A DNA stretch of 20,982 nt from NCBI GenBank assembly GCA_029834535.1, contig JAQMWT010000302.1:1-20982 (forward strand), read 5' to 3'. The translations under genes and the position numbers were made by a program. Under the pieces are notes generated by a model. That model ran no database searches, had not been told where the DNA came from, and saw only the letters and a list, made by a program, of their open reading frames with translations. Of the stretch, positions 1-7,445 are shown piece after piece. Positions within the stretch are counted from its first letter, which is position 1. Every line of letters starts with the position of its first letter. This DNA comes from Chrysophaeum taylorii (lineage: Eukaryota; Sar; Pelagophyceae; Pelagomonadales; Pelagomonadaceae).

Positions 1-1103
1 GCCTGGCCAACCTTTTTACGCCGATGACCAACCGGTTTTTCTTGCTGTCCCTGCTGCCGCTGCGTGACGACTACCAACCAAGACGTAAACATTCCTTCAT
101 CAATCGTCTCTAGCACGCCTCCGCTGCTCAAATCGAGTCCGCCCAACACGAAGCCCTTTGTGCGCCCCTTCCACTAGCTGCCAATCTTCTCGGTTCCGCG
201 CCGCACCGCTTTCTTTGCCTCTGACCGCTGCGGTATAAACCGGATCTCATGCATCCCAACCAGCCTCTCGCGTTGGAAGTCGGGGAGTGGCCGAACGCTG
301 TTTGCACCTTCTTCGCCCCACAATCACCATTATCGTTGGTTTCCATTTTACGGCCCTCAGTAGCCACCCGTCACAATTAATTGGCCCTCTTAAGCGCACA
401 CTATGTTAATGCAACTGCCATCATGCACGGCTCCACTCCAATCGCGGTCAGAAGTGGCACGACCTGTCGCTTTCTCCGTTGCTGACGTGTTCGCTGAAGT
501 TCGAATTCCTTTCATCTTTGAGACCACCGCCTCCCCGATCGCCAATCGTCGCCGACCCGCCACCGCGAACACATCCACATTTGATCTGAATCGGCGGATG
601 GCCCCCGACCTTTTCGTCACTCACTTCAGTTGCATTACATGTCGAAGTGCAGCAGCAGATATCGAGGCATTCGCCTGGTCCTCACAAAACCACACTGCGT
701 CTCCTACCAGCCCAATGGGCGCTGCGCTGTCACTTCCTGCGCGGAAAAAGGCGGTCTCTGCTCGTTTTGCCCAGGATCTGGACAACCATGCTGACCTCCC
801 AGGCAGCAACGGTGCGCCCCTGGACCTGTACGACCGTTACTCAAGGCGCGGCTTCGTTGCTGTGGGTACCGGATAAGTTTGGTGACTGTAGCAACGCCCC
901 CCTCGGCCTCGTCCCCATCATCGAGCAGCGCAGGGCTGATCATTGACACTCGAAATGTGCTGTGCTTATGTACACTCGGCAACCTTTTGACGCGAGTCGC
1001 CCACACCCTCATCATCAGCATCCACTGCGGACACGCACGTGCCCTCCTTGTTCCAGACGTCACATTGCAGACCTTGACCCTCGAGACAAAAAGTCATCGG
1101 AGC
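1..1103. other. No recognisable gene; uncharacterised sequence
   Basis: Several open frames exist on both strands (the longest is 403-876 on +, 157 codons), but none shows a domain, a consistent composition or a motif I recognise. Overlapping frames of similar length on opposite strands are what GC-rich non-coding DNA gives by chance. The stretch 704-1063 read on the minus strand is open in two frames, so it could be a decayed coding element, but I cannot name it. Confidence 0.4.
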
Positions 1104-2129
1104 TCAGGGCGCTGCGACATCGACGACGACGGGCCCTCTGAGTTGGCCGTCTGGGCCGAGCCACTTCATCGAGCCATCTGGTTCCAACCAGCGCGGGGGG
1201 TTGTTTGAGGAGGGTGGTCTGAGAGCGATGTGCGCTTGCGTTGGCTCGAGTCTGAACTGGGTGCGATAGAGCTCGCGGCGGACTTGGGGAGTGTTGTCGT
1301 ACGGGTGGGCCTTGTGAAGGGTCTGGGTGTTGTCCCAAATGACGACGTCGCCCGGCTTCCAGGCGTGATAGTAGGGCGCAGCAGTCGCGTGGTCGATGAT
1401 CTGGTCGATGAAGCCGAAGCGAGGCGGGACGAGTCGCATTTGCCGGGATCCGACGTAGAGAATAACATCGCCCGCGTCGGCTAATGCCGTCGCACCCGAG
1501 CCCGGAAACGTGTCGACGACGGGGTGCGTGACGTCGTCGAAGAGGTCGAGCTCCTCCGGCACGGCATTGCGCACGAAATCCGCGATGTCGCGCACGGACG
1601 CCTCTATCGTGGAGTTGGCAGCCGTCGCCTTGAGGTCGGGGTCGAGCGTCGCGTAGCTCGATCGGAGGTCCGCGAAGCCCGTTTCGCCGCCACTCGGGGG
1701 TGCCGCGGCGCACGCAAGCATCGAGAAGATCCAACGGTGGGAGCGCGGCCAGAACTGTCCGTCTTGATGCCAGTACGCGCCAAACGAATGGCGACGACCC
1801 TTCCAGGTGCCGTTGGCCCAGTAGTTCGTGACACGCTGGATCGCCGGGAGCTCGGGCTCGGGGTCGAGGCCCTCGAACGATGGGGGCAGGATCACGACGG
1901 ACCCGAGCTTCCCAGAGAGAGCGACCTGCTCAGCCCGACTCAACGGTTGGTTTTCGATAACCACGACCCCGTGCTGCTTGACCGCCTCGACGATCCGCCG
2001 CACCCCGGTCTCCTCGATCGTCTTCAAGTCCCCAGCGTCAAGTACCACCCCCAGCTCGCGCTTCGTGGTGGCGCACTCCTGGGCAACAACAACCGTACGC
2101 CACAGCACCAACAAAAAGGTGGTGGCCAT
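1104..2129 (-). CDS. TauD/TfdA-family Fe(II)/2-oxoglutarate dioxygenase with leader peptide
   Basis: Predicted 341-residue non-haem iron dioxygenase of the TauD/TfdA family. These enzymes couple oxidative decarboxylation of 2-oxoglutarate to hydroxylation of a small substrate such as taurine, carnitine precursors or a halogenated acid. The facial triad is visible: His121 and Asp123 in YWHQDGQF, and distal His272 in TLHKAHPY. The basic stretch RRELYRTQFR (284-293) supplies the arginine expected to bind the 2-oxoglutarate carboxylate. Residues 1-19 (MATTFLLVLWRTVVVAQEC) look like a signal peptide, so the enzyme probably enters the secretory or plastid route. I chose the ATG at 2129 because the open frame beyond it starts only with GTG. 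The length fits the family and no intron is needed. The substrate cannot be read from the sequence. A second 2-oxoglutarate oxygenase gene diverges from this one. Family assignment is firm; function is open. Confidence 0.88.
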   Translation of the reverse strand: MATTFLLVLWRTVVVAQECATTKRELGVVLDAGDLKTIEETGVRRIVEAVKQHGVVVIENQPLSRAEQVALSGKLGSVVILPPSFEGLDPEPELPAIQRVTNYWANGTWKGRRHSFGAYWHQDGQFWPRSHRWIFSMLACAAAPPSGGETGFADLRSSYATLDPDLKATAANSTIEASVRDIADFVRNAVPEELDLFDDVTHPVVDTFPGSGATALADAGDVILYVGSRQMRLVPPRFGFIDQIIDHATAAPYYHAWKPGDVVIWDNTQTLHKAHPYDNTPQVRRELYRTQFRLEPTQAHIALRPPSSNNPPRWLEPDGSMKWLGPDGQLRGPVVVDVAAP

Positions 2130-2220
2130 AACTACACTTTCCAGGATCTTTCTTTCCTGCCGCACTTAGGTGGCCGTTGAGGTGGCCGTTGAAGCTGCCT
2201 CAAGTACAAACGTGTGTTCG
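2130..2220. promoter_or_regulatory. 91-bp divergent intergenic region (shared promoter)
   Basis: This gap separates the ATG codons of two divergent oxygenase genes, so both promoters and 5' UTRs must fit here or overlap the coding regions. It contains a perfect 12-bp tandem duplication, ggtggccgttga, at 2169-2180 and 2181-2192. I see no TATA box. Assignment as a bidirectional promoter is inferred from position only. Confidence 0.6.
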
Positions 2221-2952
2221 ATGGTCTGGTTCATACTTTGGGTCGCCTCTTCCGCTGATGCGTTGAGCGCCGTGCAGTGGAACGCCGAGGGCGTGCTCCA
2301 CTCGATGGCGCTCGATAAGAATCCCAAGCCCATCCGGAGCATCCTGACATCGGCCCCCCAAGAGTTGATGCCGTTCAGCCAAGCCAAATACTGCATCGAC
2401 ATGCTGCCGTTGGCGAGGCGAGACCGGGAGCTCGCGCGCGAGGCGCTTACCGATGGTTGGTGCGAGGAGGTCCAGGTCCTCGACGTGGCCTCGTGCGATC
2501 GATTGCGCGAGTTCGCGGCCGAGCGGATCCTCGCCGACGACGTCGACTCGGTCGACGGCGCGCCCGCGCACCAGGTCGATGTCCCCCTCGACCTTGTCGA
2601 CCTCGACCCGCTCCTTGACGTCCTCAAGCCCAAGGGTGCCCTGACCGCCTTCGTGCGCCGCTACTCCCCCACCGCGAGACCGCGTCTTCCCTTCCACGTC
2701 GACCGCTGCGCCAGGAGTGCCAGTCTCAACCTCTCGCCCGCGCACGACTACGAAGGCGGCGACCTCATGTTGTTCGTCGACTGCACCCTCAAAACCGGTA
2801 CGCGCGACCAGGGAGCAGCGACCGTTCACGACGCCGACGTCGCCCACGCCGTGGCCGACGTCACCAACGGGGAACGTTGGTCCCTCATCCTCTTCGACCA
2901 CGCAGACTCCCGCCGCCTACGCGCCGACAAACTACGAAAAAAAGGAGCTTGA
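2221..2952 (+). CDS. Prolyl-4-hydroxylase-like 2OG-Fe(II) oxygenase
   Basis: Predicted 243-residue protein. The C-terminal half looks like the double-stranded beta-helix of the P4Hc/2OG-FeII oxygenase fold. The metal triad is His159-Val-Asp161 (FHVDRC) and distal His209 in DADVAHAVADV, and Arg219 in NGERWSLILF is the likely 2-oxoglutarate ligand. Between them lies the usual SLNLSP...YEGGDLMLF stretch. The first 14 residues (MVWFILWVASSADA) resemble a signal peptide, which favours the ATG at 2221 over an in-frame GTG at 2170. Enzymes of this class hydroxylate prolines or other side chains in secreted proteins, or small molecules; the substrate is unknown here. The gene is intronless, diverges from the TauD-like gene, and its stop codon sits at the start of a GAG repeat. 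Two unrelated 2OG oxygenases side by side may be co-expressed, but that is inference. Confidence 0.75.
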   Translation: MVWFILWVASSADALSAVQWNAEGVLHSMALDKNPKPIRSILTSAPQELMPFSQAKYCIDMLPLARRDRELAREALTDGWCEEVQVLDVASCDRLREFAAERILADDVDSVDGAPAHQVDVPLDLVDLDPLLDVLKPKGALTAFVRRYSPTARPRLPFHVDRCARSASLNLSPAHDYEGGDLMLFVDCTLKTGTRDQGAATVHDADVAHAVADVTNGERWSLILFDHADSRRLRADKLRKKGA

Positions 2953-2974
2953 GGAGGAGGAGGAGGAGGAGGAG
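2951..2974. repeat. (GAG)n trinucleotide repeat at the 3' end of the oxygenase gene
   Basis: About eight GAG units follow directly from the TGA stop codon of the upstream gene, the G and A of the stop forming the first repeat unit. It lies in the 3' UTR. A similar GAG run is coding in the SF3A2-like gene at 14708-14731. Confidence 0.85.
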
Positions 2975-3080
2975 AACAACAAGAAGAAGATGGAGCAAAG
3001 ACGACGACGCAGCATACATACTTCTGTAGGTGCATGTCGTGGCCTCCGCCGCGCGTTTTGTGTGTGTGCGTGATCATCGC

Positions 3081-3116
3081 AATATAATAATAATTATTAT
3101 TATTTTGTAATAATAA
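3081..3116. repeat. AT-rich palindrome between convergent genes
   Basis: A run of TAA units passing into TTA units forms a near-perfect palindrome able to make a long AT hairpin. It lies in the 253-bp gap between the stop codons of the convergent oxygenase and DUF493 genes. It stands out against GC-rich surroundings and could serve 3'-end formation for both genes, but I cannot show that. Confidence 0.6.
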
Positions 3117-3205
3117 CAAGCAAGAGTGCACATACGTACAGTCGGTGGTGGCGCTGCTGGTGGTGCTGCTGTACATCTATCGTGGCGTGGTTACTACTAT
3201 ATTTA

Positions 3206-3727
3206 CTAAAAGGTCATCTTGACGCGAGTGTCGTCGTTGAGCTTGTCGAAGACCTGCTGAACGACCTCCGGGCTAGGCACGACGCAGTCGAGCTGGACCG
3301 AGGCGAAACGTCCACCCAAACGTGGGGTCCATCGGCACGCGATGACGTCGTTGACGTCGCACTCGTTCTTGACGGTCCTCGCGAGGCTGTCGCACAAGTC
3401 GTCGGGCGTCGTTTCGCCGTCGACCCTGCCGACCGCTTTGAACGAGTAGAGCGTTGGGTAGCCGTCGATGAGCGCCGACAGCAGCGATTGGGAGCGTTCG
3501 GTGTCAGTAAGCGGGTCGGCTGGATCGTATTCGCCGCGAAGAGCACGCGTCGCCATCACGAAGCCTTCGCGCGGCGGGACCTTTGCGATGTAGTCCCTAT
3601 GCTTTGGCCGAGGACACGGATCCCCCTCCTCCCTCTCCTCCTCTGCTGCGTGGCGCACGACTCGGGCAACCGGCGGGGTGGACTGGAGAAGCGCGGAGGC
3701 GGTGCACAAGACCAAGATCGCGCGCAT
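3206..3727 (-). CDS. DUF493 (YbeD-like) domain protein with leader peptide
   Basis: Predicted 173-residue protein. Residues 85-173 match the DUF493/YbeD family: IDGYPTLYSFKAVGR aligns with the start of bacterial YbeD-type domains (FPTPFTYKVMG), followed by a helix, a strand with SVQLDCVV, a helix (EVVQQVFDKLN) and a final strand VKMTF. The fold is a small ferredoxin-like alpha/beta sandwich resembling ACT domains. Bacterial members are small proteins of unclear, possibly regulatory, role. Plants and algae carry nuclear-encoded versions likely sent to the plastid. The first 15 or so residues (MRAILVLCTASALLQ) are hydrophobic and would fit an ER or plastid pre-sequence. Residues 28-75 are a low-complexity charged linker. 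It starts with ATG at 3727, only 21 bp from the ATG of a divergent gene. Confidence 0.8.
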   Translation of the reverse strand: MRAILVLCTASALLQSTPPVARVVRHAAEEEREEGDPCPRPKHRDYIAKVPPREGFVMATRALRGEYDPADPLTDTERSQSLLSALIDGYPTLYSFKAVGRVDGETTPDDLCDSLARTVKNECDVNDVIACRWTPRLGGRFASVQLDCVVPSPEVVQQVFDKLNDDTRVKMTF

Positions 3728-3748
3728 AATTAAACCCTAGTTAACGCG
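3728..3748. promoter_or_regulatory. 21-bp divergent intergenic region containing a telo-box-like motif
   Basis: Only 21 bp separate the two divergent ATG codons. The gap contains AAACCCTA (3732-3739), which equals the plant telo-box core known from promoters of translation-related genes, and the palindrome GTTAAC. Transcription start sites must lie inside one or both coding regions. Whether the motif works here is inference. Confidence 0.5.
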
Positions 3749-4447
3749 ATGACCGAAGAACCCGGGTGGCTCACGGCGGCGCGGAGGAGGCTCGACGCGC
3801 AGGAGTCGCTGTCGCGCAAACCGCCTCGCAAAACGCGCATCGCGAAAGTCGCGCGGGAGTTACGATCCAGCGAAAAGCGGCGCACGCTCCCGACGCTCGC
3901 GGCGGCGGCCGAGGCCCCCGCGAGCTTCGCCGTTCCGGAAGAGGTCGCCCCTCTGAGCGCGGAAGAAATCGAGGCCATCATCGCCAGGCCGCCCCGAAAA
4001 CTCGACCTCGAGGTGCCGACGCCCGAGGAGCTCGAAGAAGCGACGCGAACGCTCGAGAGCCTCGCCGCGCGCGACGACGCTTCAAAGTCGGAGGCCGCCG
4101 ACGAACCACAAACGGAACCCCGAAAGAAAAAGAATATCCCCAGCACAGCCTCGCTGTTCGACAAGACCCGCGACCGAACGAGGCGATCGCTCGAGCTCAG
4201 ACTTGACTCGGCTAGATTCCGCGAGATCAACGACGTCGAGCCCGAAACTCCCGACAACGCCGACATCGACGCCCTCATCGAGCAGGGGCGTCTCAATTCG
4301 GCCCGCTTACGAGAAGAGTTCCACGCCTCCTGCGAAATGCTCAAAGCCAAGGTCCAAGAGGCCAGAGAATGCGCCGTGCGCGACATCAACCGCAGATTCG
4401 GCCGTGACACTCCGAGGGGCGACGCGACGGACGCCAGTCCTACGTGA
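3749..4447 (+). CDS. Hypothetical charged helical protein
   Basis: Predicted 232-residue protein that I do not recognise. It is rich in Arg, Glu, Ala and Lys and has no hydrophobic leader or membrane segment, so a cytosolic or nuclear location is likely. The middle (about 70-110) has acidic helical stretches such as LSAEEIEAII and TPEELEEATRTLES. A basic patch RKKKN lies near 125. The C-terminal third (about 170-218) is predicted helical and could form a coiled coil (ALIEQGRLNSARLREEF followed by EMLKAKVQEARECAVRDI). The frame shows the same GC-rich third positions as neighbouring genes, and the clean ATG beside a divergent DUF493 gene supports it as real. No function can be assigned. Confidence 0.65.
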   Translation: MTEEPGWLTAARRRLDAQESLSRKPPRKTRIAKVARELRSSEKRRTLPTLAAAAEAPASFAVPEEVAPLSAEEIEAIIARPPRKLDLEVPTPEELEEATRTLESLAARDDASKSEAADEPQTEPRKKKNIPSTASLFDKTRDRTRRSLELRLDSARFREINDVEPETPDNADIDALIEQGRLNSARLREEFHASCEMLKAKVQEARECAVRDINRRFGRDTPRGDATDASPT

Positions 4448-5440
4448 CGTTTCCATGGCGGCGGAGAGGCCAGCCAGATATTTTTCGGAGTTGCGTGCCA
4501 TAATAAAATCATCGTGATAAGAGTCCATCCGATCGTCAAGAGGCTGGCAAGCTTTTTTTTACCCGACGCAACTCGACGGCCATTTTTGCTTCTCCTCAAT
4601 AAGGCGAAATACCCCGTCCTATATTCCCGGAATGGAAGGAGCGGGCTATTCTTCCGATCCCCAAGATCCCCGGCAATCCCCGCGTCGAGATGTCGCGTCT
4701 CAGAAGTCGCCATCATGAAGGCCGGTAGTCTTTGGCCCCATCTGGTCAGAAGACCTGTCTCCAGGGGGACGCTACCCGTTCTTTGATGCCGGGCAACACA
4801 GCTCGCGGGCTGGTTGTCATTTTTAGACCCCACGTGCCGTCGCTCCGTCCTTCTCTGAAGACAAAAAAGCAACGTGCATAACGCGCGTACCACGTGCCAT
4901 TGCTTGCGGTCCCCAACGACATCTGGTGTTCCGTTTTGTTGGCCAAGGATGATGTTGCCCCACGTCGCTTTGGATTCCTCGACTCCTTCATCGAATACTG
5001 CCTGCAACAGGACGCTGGCTATCGGGCAGCGTAATAAGCCGTAGCCGCGCGTAAGGCACGTCCATATCATTTTTTTGGGGACGAAACGATGTGGGGGACT
5101 GTGAGGGGTCCTTATCTTCAGCACGCGGCGTACTGGATACGCGCCACGGCTTGGAGCTGTGGGTCAGCGTTTGCAGCCTCCTCATTTTCGAGTTCGAAGC
5201 GCTGTGTCTCGAGTGGTTTAAGGGTTCTCGACTCTTGGTCTGCGACGCCGCTGCGTTATTTCGCCACGGACGCTTTGCATCCTGGAGTTGATGACCCGGT
5301 CACATCGAGCTCTTGTCTACCAAATGCGGCGAACGCTTCGTTGTCCTTTTGATAACAGCGTGCGCAGGCGTACTTGGAGATCTGGTTGTGTCCCCTGCCG
5401 TCGAGTATCTTGACGTCGCCGGTTCGATTCGCAGGCTTGT

Positions 5441-5465
5441 CGGCGCGGCGGGTAAGCCCGCGCCG
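5441..5465. repeat. GC-rich inverted repeat
   Basis: CGGCGC at the left arm pairs with GCGCCG at the right arm, and an inner GGG pairs with CCC around a TAAG loop, with a three-base bulge. It could be an RNA hairpin or a chance structure in GC-rich DNA. Nothing around it suggests a gene. Confidence 0.4.
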
Positions 5466-5570
5466 TCCCTTTGACTCCGTACAGCACGCGCTACGCTATG
5501 TGCTTAGGCCTTGGCGGGGGGGGTGGGCTTTTCGGACGCGCTGAACAACCCCTTTAGGATTCCACGATAA

Positions 5571-5700
5571 TTAATTGGGAAACGTGTGTCAGTCCGTGAG
5601 GACCAATTAACGGAACTCTACTTTCTGTTCGAACGAGCATGTATGCTCGAAACGGAAACACAAAATCTGCGTTTTGTAAAGCCGATTTATTTCAAAACGC
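5571..5700. repeat. Cluster of short inverted repeats
   Basis: Four inverted-repeat pairs fall within 130 bp. TTAATTGG (5571-5578) pairs with CCAATTAA (5603-5610). Enclosed by it, GTCC-GTGA-GGAC (5592-5603) forms a small hairpin with a GNRA-type loop. CGAGCAT (5634-5640) pairs with ATGCTCG (5643-5649). GCGTTTTG (5669-5676) pairs with CAAAACGC (5693-5700). The set may be a structured non-coding element or the remains of a mobile element terminus; I recognise no known RNA family. Confidence 0.45.
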
Positions 5701-5939
5701 TTCACCCGCGACCTACTTTCTGTTCTTTTGGTAATGTATGCGCCAAAAGCGCTGCTCTTTATACAATGTTTTCTTCTTGGTGTGCCGGAGAGTGTTGTGT
5801 GTTCTGGGAGAGACCGACGATCTTTGAGCGAGGATCTGGGGAGGGTGCGCTACGTACGTCTCGAGTTCGGATCCTTTTGGTCGTAAAAAATCGAAAGTAA
5901 TTCGAAGAAAAAAAGCCCTTACCCTTTTTCCTTTTTTTT

Positions 5940-6688
5940 TTGGCTATTTGCTATACAAACCCTCGGCCGATCTTTTTTGAAGTAAGGTTGACGCGTGCGA
6001 CGGCGATGGAGCCTTCGCCCGGCAAACGGGACGACGCGCTCGAGCCAGGGACGCGAGCCTCGACGCCGGCATGGCATGCCGGGGGACTCCATCTTTTCTT
6101 TCGGGGTTCTTTCGGGCTTCTGGCGCGCGCAAAAATGCGACGCGATTTCGCCTTTTTTGCGCGCGAACTCTCCACCACCTTGTATATTTTCTTGTCGACG
6201 ACGCTACTGTCACGTCGCCTGCAGCGACATACACAATCATTTATTTCAATGTGGAGTTTGAACAGGTCTTCACTCAATGGATCAGGCTCTCGAGATCGCT
6301 CAACTGGAAAGAGCATTATCTTGAACTTGAGAAGAATGATGAAGTCGGCTTCACAGACCTGGCTCGACGTTGGAAAGCTGTATCGACCGCTCACCAAGGA
6401 GCAGTATGGGTTCCTTCCGGACATAGCGATAGCCTCTAAGGGTTCAATTGGTACACATGGCGCGAAGAGCTACTGTGAGCGCAGCCTGAGCATTGGAAAT
6501 CTTGTCCTGACCGAGGGAAACACGTTGCTCGGCGCGGACGAGACGGACAAAGTTGCCAGTATACTGCGCATGAACAAGAATTTCTTCATTGCGGCGGCCC
6601 GGATTAAGTACAGGGACCTCGGACACGAGAGCGAGTTTTTCAAAAACGCCGAGAGCACCATTCGAGTATACCCCGCTGAAGACAGATT
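5940..6688 (+). other. Possible decayed coding sequence upstream of the ankyrin relic
   Basis: An open frame runs from 5940 to 6704, but the most protein-like pieces lie in two different frames: one around 6245-6438 (containing SLNWKEHYLELEKNDEVGF) and one around 6340-6660 (containing LTEGNTLLGADETDKVASIL). Neither matches a family I know. A 17-bp palindrome, CCGGCATG-G-CATGCCGG, is at 6066-6082, and a repeat shared with 10827-10902 is at 6171-6246. I read the stretch as broken coding DNA or a composite of repeats rather than an intact gene. Confidence 0.3.
6171..6246 (+). repeat. 76-bp dispersed repeat, copy 1
   Basis: This block recurs in the same orientation at 10827-10902 with a handful of mismatches clustered near its right end. 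It contains the near-palindrome GTCGC-CTGCA-GCGAC and ends with catttattt. It lies 566 bp left of the 228-bp ankyrin repeat copy 1, whereas in the second locus the two blocks are only 37 bp apart. Confidence 0.85.
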
Positions 6689-7445
6689 TTGCCGGTCTCG
6701 CTGAGGTCGTCAACATCGACAGTCTTACGTGGCATGGATTTCGCAGTTATGTTCGGGAGATCAATGACTTCTAGCGTCCCAGCTCGCAGAGACTCGATCA
6801 TGTTGTGCCTGATACTCGAAAACGGTTCCGACGTCTACCAGACCGAGTACGACGGTGTACCGCCGCTATGCATATCGGACTAAAACCGGTACGTCGACAT
6901 CGTGTGCCTGTTGGTCGAGCACGGTGTCAATACCCACTTGGCAAAGAACAACTGTGCGTCACCGCATAGCGGTGCGAGCCAGGAAGTATACGTCGACATT
7001 GCGCGCCTCGTGCTTGAGCACGGTAACATTCACCAGACCCGTCGGTTTTGCGGGAATAATGCAAACAAGGTGCGTCACTTCGACTACGAATTCAACGATC
7101 GCGAGCTGATTGCCTTCCTTCTTGACTTTCGGACTATCAACTGCCGGCACCTGTCGTCCAATCAGAGAGCTCAGGCCAGGAAGTTGCTTGCTCAAGGAAG
7201 AATATGTGATTTACGCACGGACTACATTCCACCACGAAAAGGCAACGACTTCCTCCGAGTCTGCGCCGCCCTCCGAGCCTGCCCCTGCCCGCAGTCCCTT
7301 GGCGGCACTCGACGCACCCGGCGCTTGGGACGACATTAGTGGCGACGTGCCTTCTTTTGCTATGCCTGAGAACCGAGACTCATTGGAGATGGAGGTTGAT
7401 GAGGAAGAACCAGACGAAGATACCGAGGTCGTTCACATCGCCTAA
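6689..7445 (+). pseudogene. Decayed ankyrin-repeat gene
   Basis: In one frame (6689-7339) the translation contains degenerate ankyrin units: LILENGSDVYQTEYDGVPPL, then YVDIVCLLVEHGVNTHLAKN, then YVDIARLVLEHGNIHQ. Ankyrin repeats are protein-binding helix-loop-helix modules of about 33 residues. The frame is broken by TAA at 6881-6883, between the first two units. The units are shortened: HGNIHQ lacks one residue of the usual HGANI-type turn, and the outer helix of the second unit is damaged. Past 7240 the more protein-like frame changes to one encoding SSESAPPSEPAPARSPLAAL and a strongly acidic tail (EVDEEEPDEDTEVVHIA) that ends at TAA 7443-7445. I could not find an intron that joins the two frames. 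Most likely a pseudogene. Part of it is duplicated in inverted orientation at 10940-11167. Confidence 0.7.
6813..7040 (+). repeat. 228-bp inverted-duplicated ankyrin segment, copy 1
   Basis: The reverse complement of 10940-11167 matches this segment over 228 bp with no gaps. I count three mismatches: A/C at the Thr/Pro codon after VYQ, A/G within the stop codon (TAA here, TAG in the other), and G/T at a Cys/Phe codon. The near identity points to a recent duplication. Confidence 0.93.

Larger units (their letters stand above)
4448..5939. other. Gene-poor stretch with no supported coding region
   Basis: No frame in this 1.5-kb stretch carries a recognisable domain. A minus-strand open frame spans 3730-5124, but its first half is antisense to the preceding gene and the rest is not recognisable. 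Fragments read in different minus frames between 4600 and 5090 hint at a decayed protein, perhaps a transposase, but I could not establish a family. Base composition drops from the GC-rich gene block to a mixed, A/T-tract-containing sequence. The 13-mer ctactttctgttc occurs twice (5618-5630 and 5713-5725). Several palindromes lie at 5571-5700 (separate entry). Confidence 0.4.

Noticed and set aside
403..876. 157-codon plus-strand ORF near the left end
   Set aside because: No recognisable domain; both strands are open in several frames here.
2170..2220. Upstream GTG start for the P4H-like gene (and GTG at 2165 for the TauD-like gene)
   Set aside because: Eukaryotic nuclear genes rarely start with GTG, and the next ATG in each case opens a typical leader peptide.
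3730..5124. 464-codon minus-strand ORF
   Set aside because: Its C-terminal half is antisense to the 3749-4447 gene and the rest shows no domain. A faint piggyBac-transposase impression between 4600 and 5090 needed several frame changes and many stops, so I did not call it.
5418..5435. GGTTCGATTC, like a tRNA B box
   Set aside because: The flanking bases do not form a T-arm stem (mismatches at the second and third pairs), and there is no A box or acceptor stem upstream.
5578..5612. GTCCGTGAGGAC, the familiar stem II of hammerhead ribozymes
   Set aside because: The conserved CUGAUGA and GAAA core strands are missing on both sides, so this is not a hammerhead ribozyme.
5586..5900. 104-codon plus-strand ORF
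   Set aside because: It begins only with GTG, overlaps the palindrome cluster, and shows no domain or coding-like composition.
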